Of a stretch of 5,304 bases of DNA, positions 5,000-5,304 are shown piece by piece; the first letter of the stretch is position 1; the number at the start of each line of letters is the position of its first letter. The stretch covers positions 1-5,304 of the forward strand of contig CAYJWS010000073.1 of assembly GCA_964373925.1 (NCBI GenBank), written 5' to 3'. The DNA comes from CAYJWS01 sp964373925 (lineage in GTDB: Bacteria > Patescibacteriota > Patescibacteriia > Buchananbacterales > GWA2-38-13). The notes under the pieces were generated by a model, which saw only the letters and a list, made by a program, of their open reading frames with translations, searched no databases and had not been told where the DNA came from. The translations under genes and the position numbers were made by a program.

Positions 5000-5242
5000 A
5001 TGGATAAAATTGAAAAAGCCCTAAACAAACTGAGTGATAAAGAGAAAAAAATCGTTCAAACCATTCTTGAGCAACTCCACAATAAGCAATTGAGAAATCT
5101 TGATATTAAAAAGCTTAAGGGCAGAAATGATATTTACAGAGTTCGTAAGGGCAAAATAAGAATCATTTATCGTATTGATGACTTGGGGAAAATCTTTATC
5201 CTCGCAATAGAGAGACGGACAGATACGACATACAATTTTTGA
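5000..5242 (+). CDS. RelE/ParE-superfamily toxin
   Basis: Small basic toxin of 80 residues, probably a ribosome-dependent mRNA interferase of RelE type, though a ParE-like gyrase inhibitor cannot be excluded from sequence. An N-terminal helical part (MDKIEKALNKLSDKEKKIVQ, 1-20, with the rest to about 35) leads to the family core: KKLKGRNDIYRVRKGKIRII (37-56), YRIDDLGKIFILAIERR (57-73) and a terminal TTYNF. R54, R72-R73 and Y78 lie where RelE proteins carry the basic and aromatic residues of the active site. The pattern LKG..D.YRVR.G..RIIYRID is typical of the superfamily. It is co-transcribed with the Phd-like antitoxin six bases upstream; with no Shine-Dalgarno, translation may be coupled. 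Stop TGA. Nothing appears truncated, although the protein is at the short end for the family. Confidence 0.86.
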   Translation: MDKIEKALNKLSDKEKKIVQTILEQLHNKQLRNLDIKKLKGRNDIYRVRKGKIRIIYRIDDLGKIFILAIERRTDTTYNF

Positions 5243-5304
5243 TTTTCCTTTCTTTTATCCTAATACCAATATTTGGACAATAGATTGCCCCTCAGGGGAG
5301 TTTA

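Noticed and set aside
5243..5304. T-rich stretch and small cccc-tca-gggg dyad (5288-5298) after the toxin gene
   Set aside because: The T-rich stretch precedes the dyad instead of following it, and the 4-bp stem is too short; the window ends before it can be judged.
1..5304. CRISPR array, tRNA/rRNA, insertion sequence or parS site
   Set aside because: No regularly spaced repeats, no cloverleaf or rRNA signature, no transposase frame, and no GTTTCACGTGAAAC-like palindrome were found on reading both strands.

Overview
The window looks like chromosomal sequence of a small-genome, AT-rich bacterium, most likely a Candidate Phyla Radiation (Patescibacteria) member of Parcubacteria type. This is inferred from the gene style and was not tested by any search. 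The supporting signs are a (p)ppGpp synthetase/hydrolase that stops right after its TGS domain, a secreted protein with an Ig-like domain and a dockerin-like tail, near absence of Shine-Dalgarno sequences, and ordinary use of TGA as a stop codon (parB, toxin). TGA as a stop argues against the SR1/Gracilibacteria code.

Layout. Positions 1-813 (+) hold the 3' part of a chromosome-partitioning parB whose true start lies upstream. Positions 814-977 are a GC-rich, hairpin-dense spacer between convergent genes. Positions 978-2471 (-) encode a short Rel (HD, synthetase, TGS). Positions 2472-2643 are a divergent promoter region in which the -35 elements of rel and of the next gene overlap almost exactly; the rel leader carries a 14-bp inverted repeat. 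Positions 2644-3606 (+) encode an unusual membrane-anchored AAA+ ATPase consisting of one ClpA/B/C-type D1 module behind a single transmembrane helix. Positions 3607-3753 hold a second structured repeat, a DnaA-box-like 9-mer and an extended -10 promoter. Positions 3754-4503 (+) encode a secreted Ig-like/dockerin-like protein. Positions 4504-4713 are a GC-rich spacer with several small palindromes and a possible remnant of a second dockerin tail. Positions 4714-5242 (+) are a compact Phd/YefM-RelE/ParE-type toxin-antitoxin operon with a consensus sigma-70-type promoter. Positions 5243-5304 show no gene.

The genes form no single pathway: DNA segregation (ParB), stringent response (Rel), membrane protein remodelling (Clp-D1), cell surface (dockerin protein) and a TA module each appear to be separately transcribed. 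The points most worth pursuing are the single-ring, membrane-tethered Clp-like ATPase; the shared -35 between it and rel; a hairpin repeat present twice on opposite strands with a compensatory base change; and perfect or near-perfect inverted repeats that begin at the stop codons of three genes.
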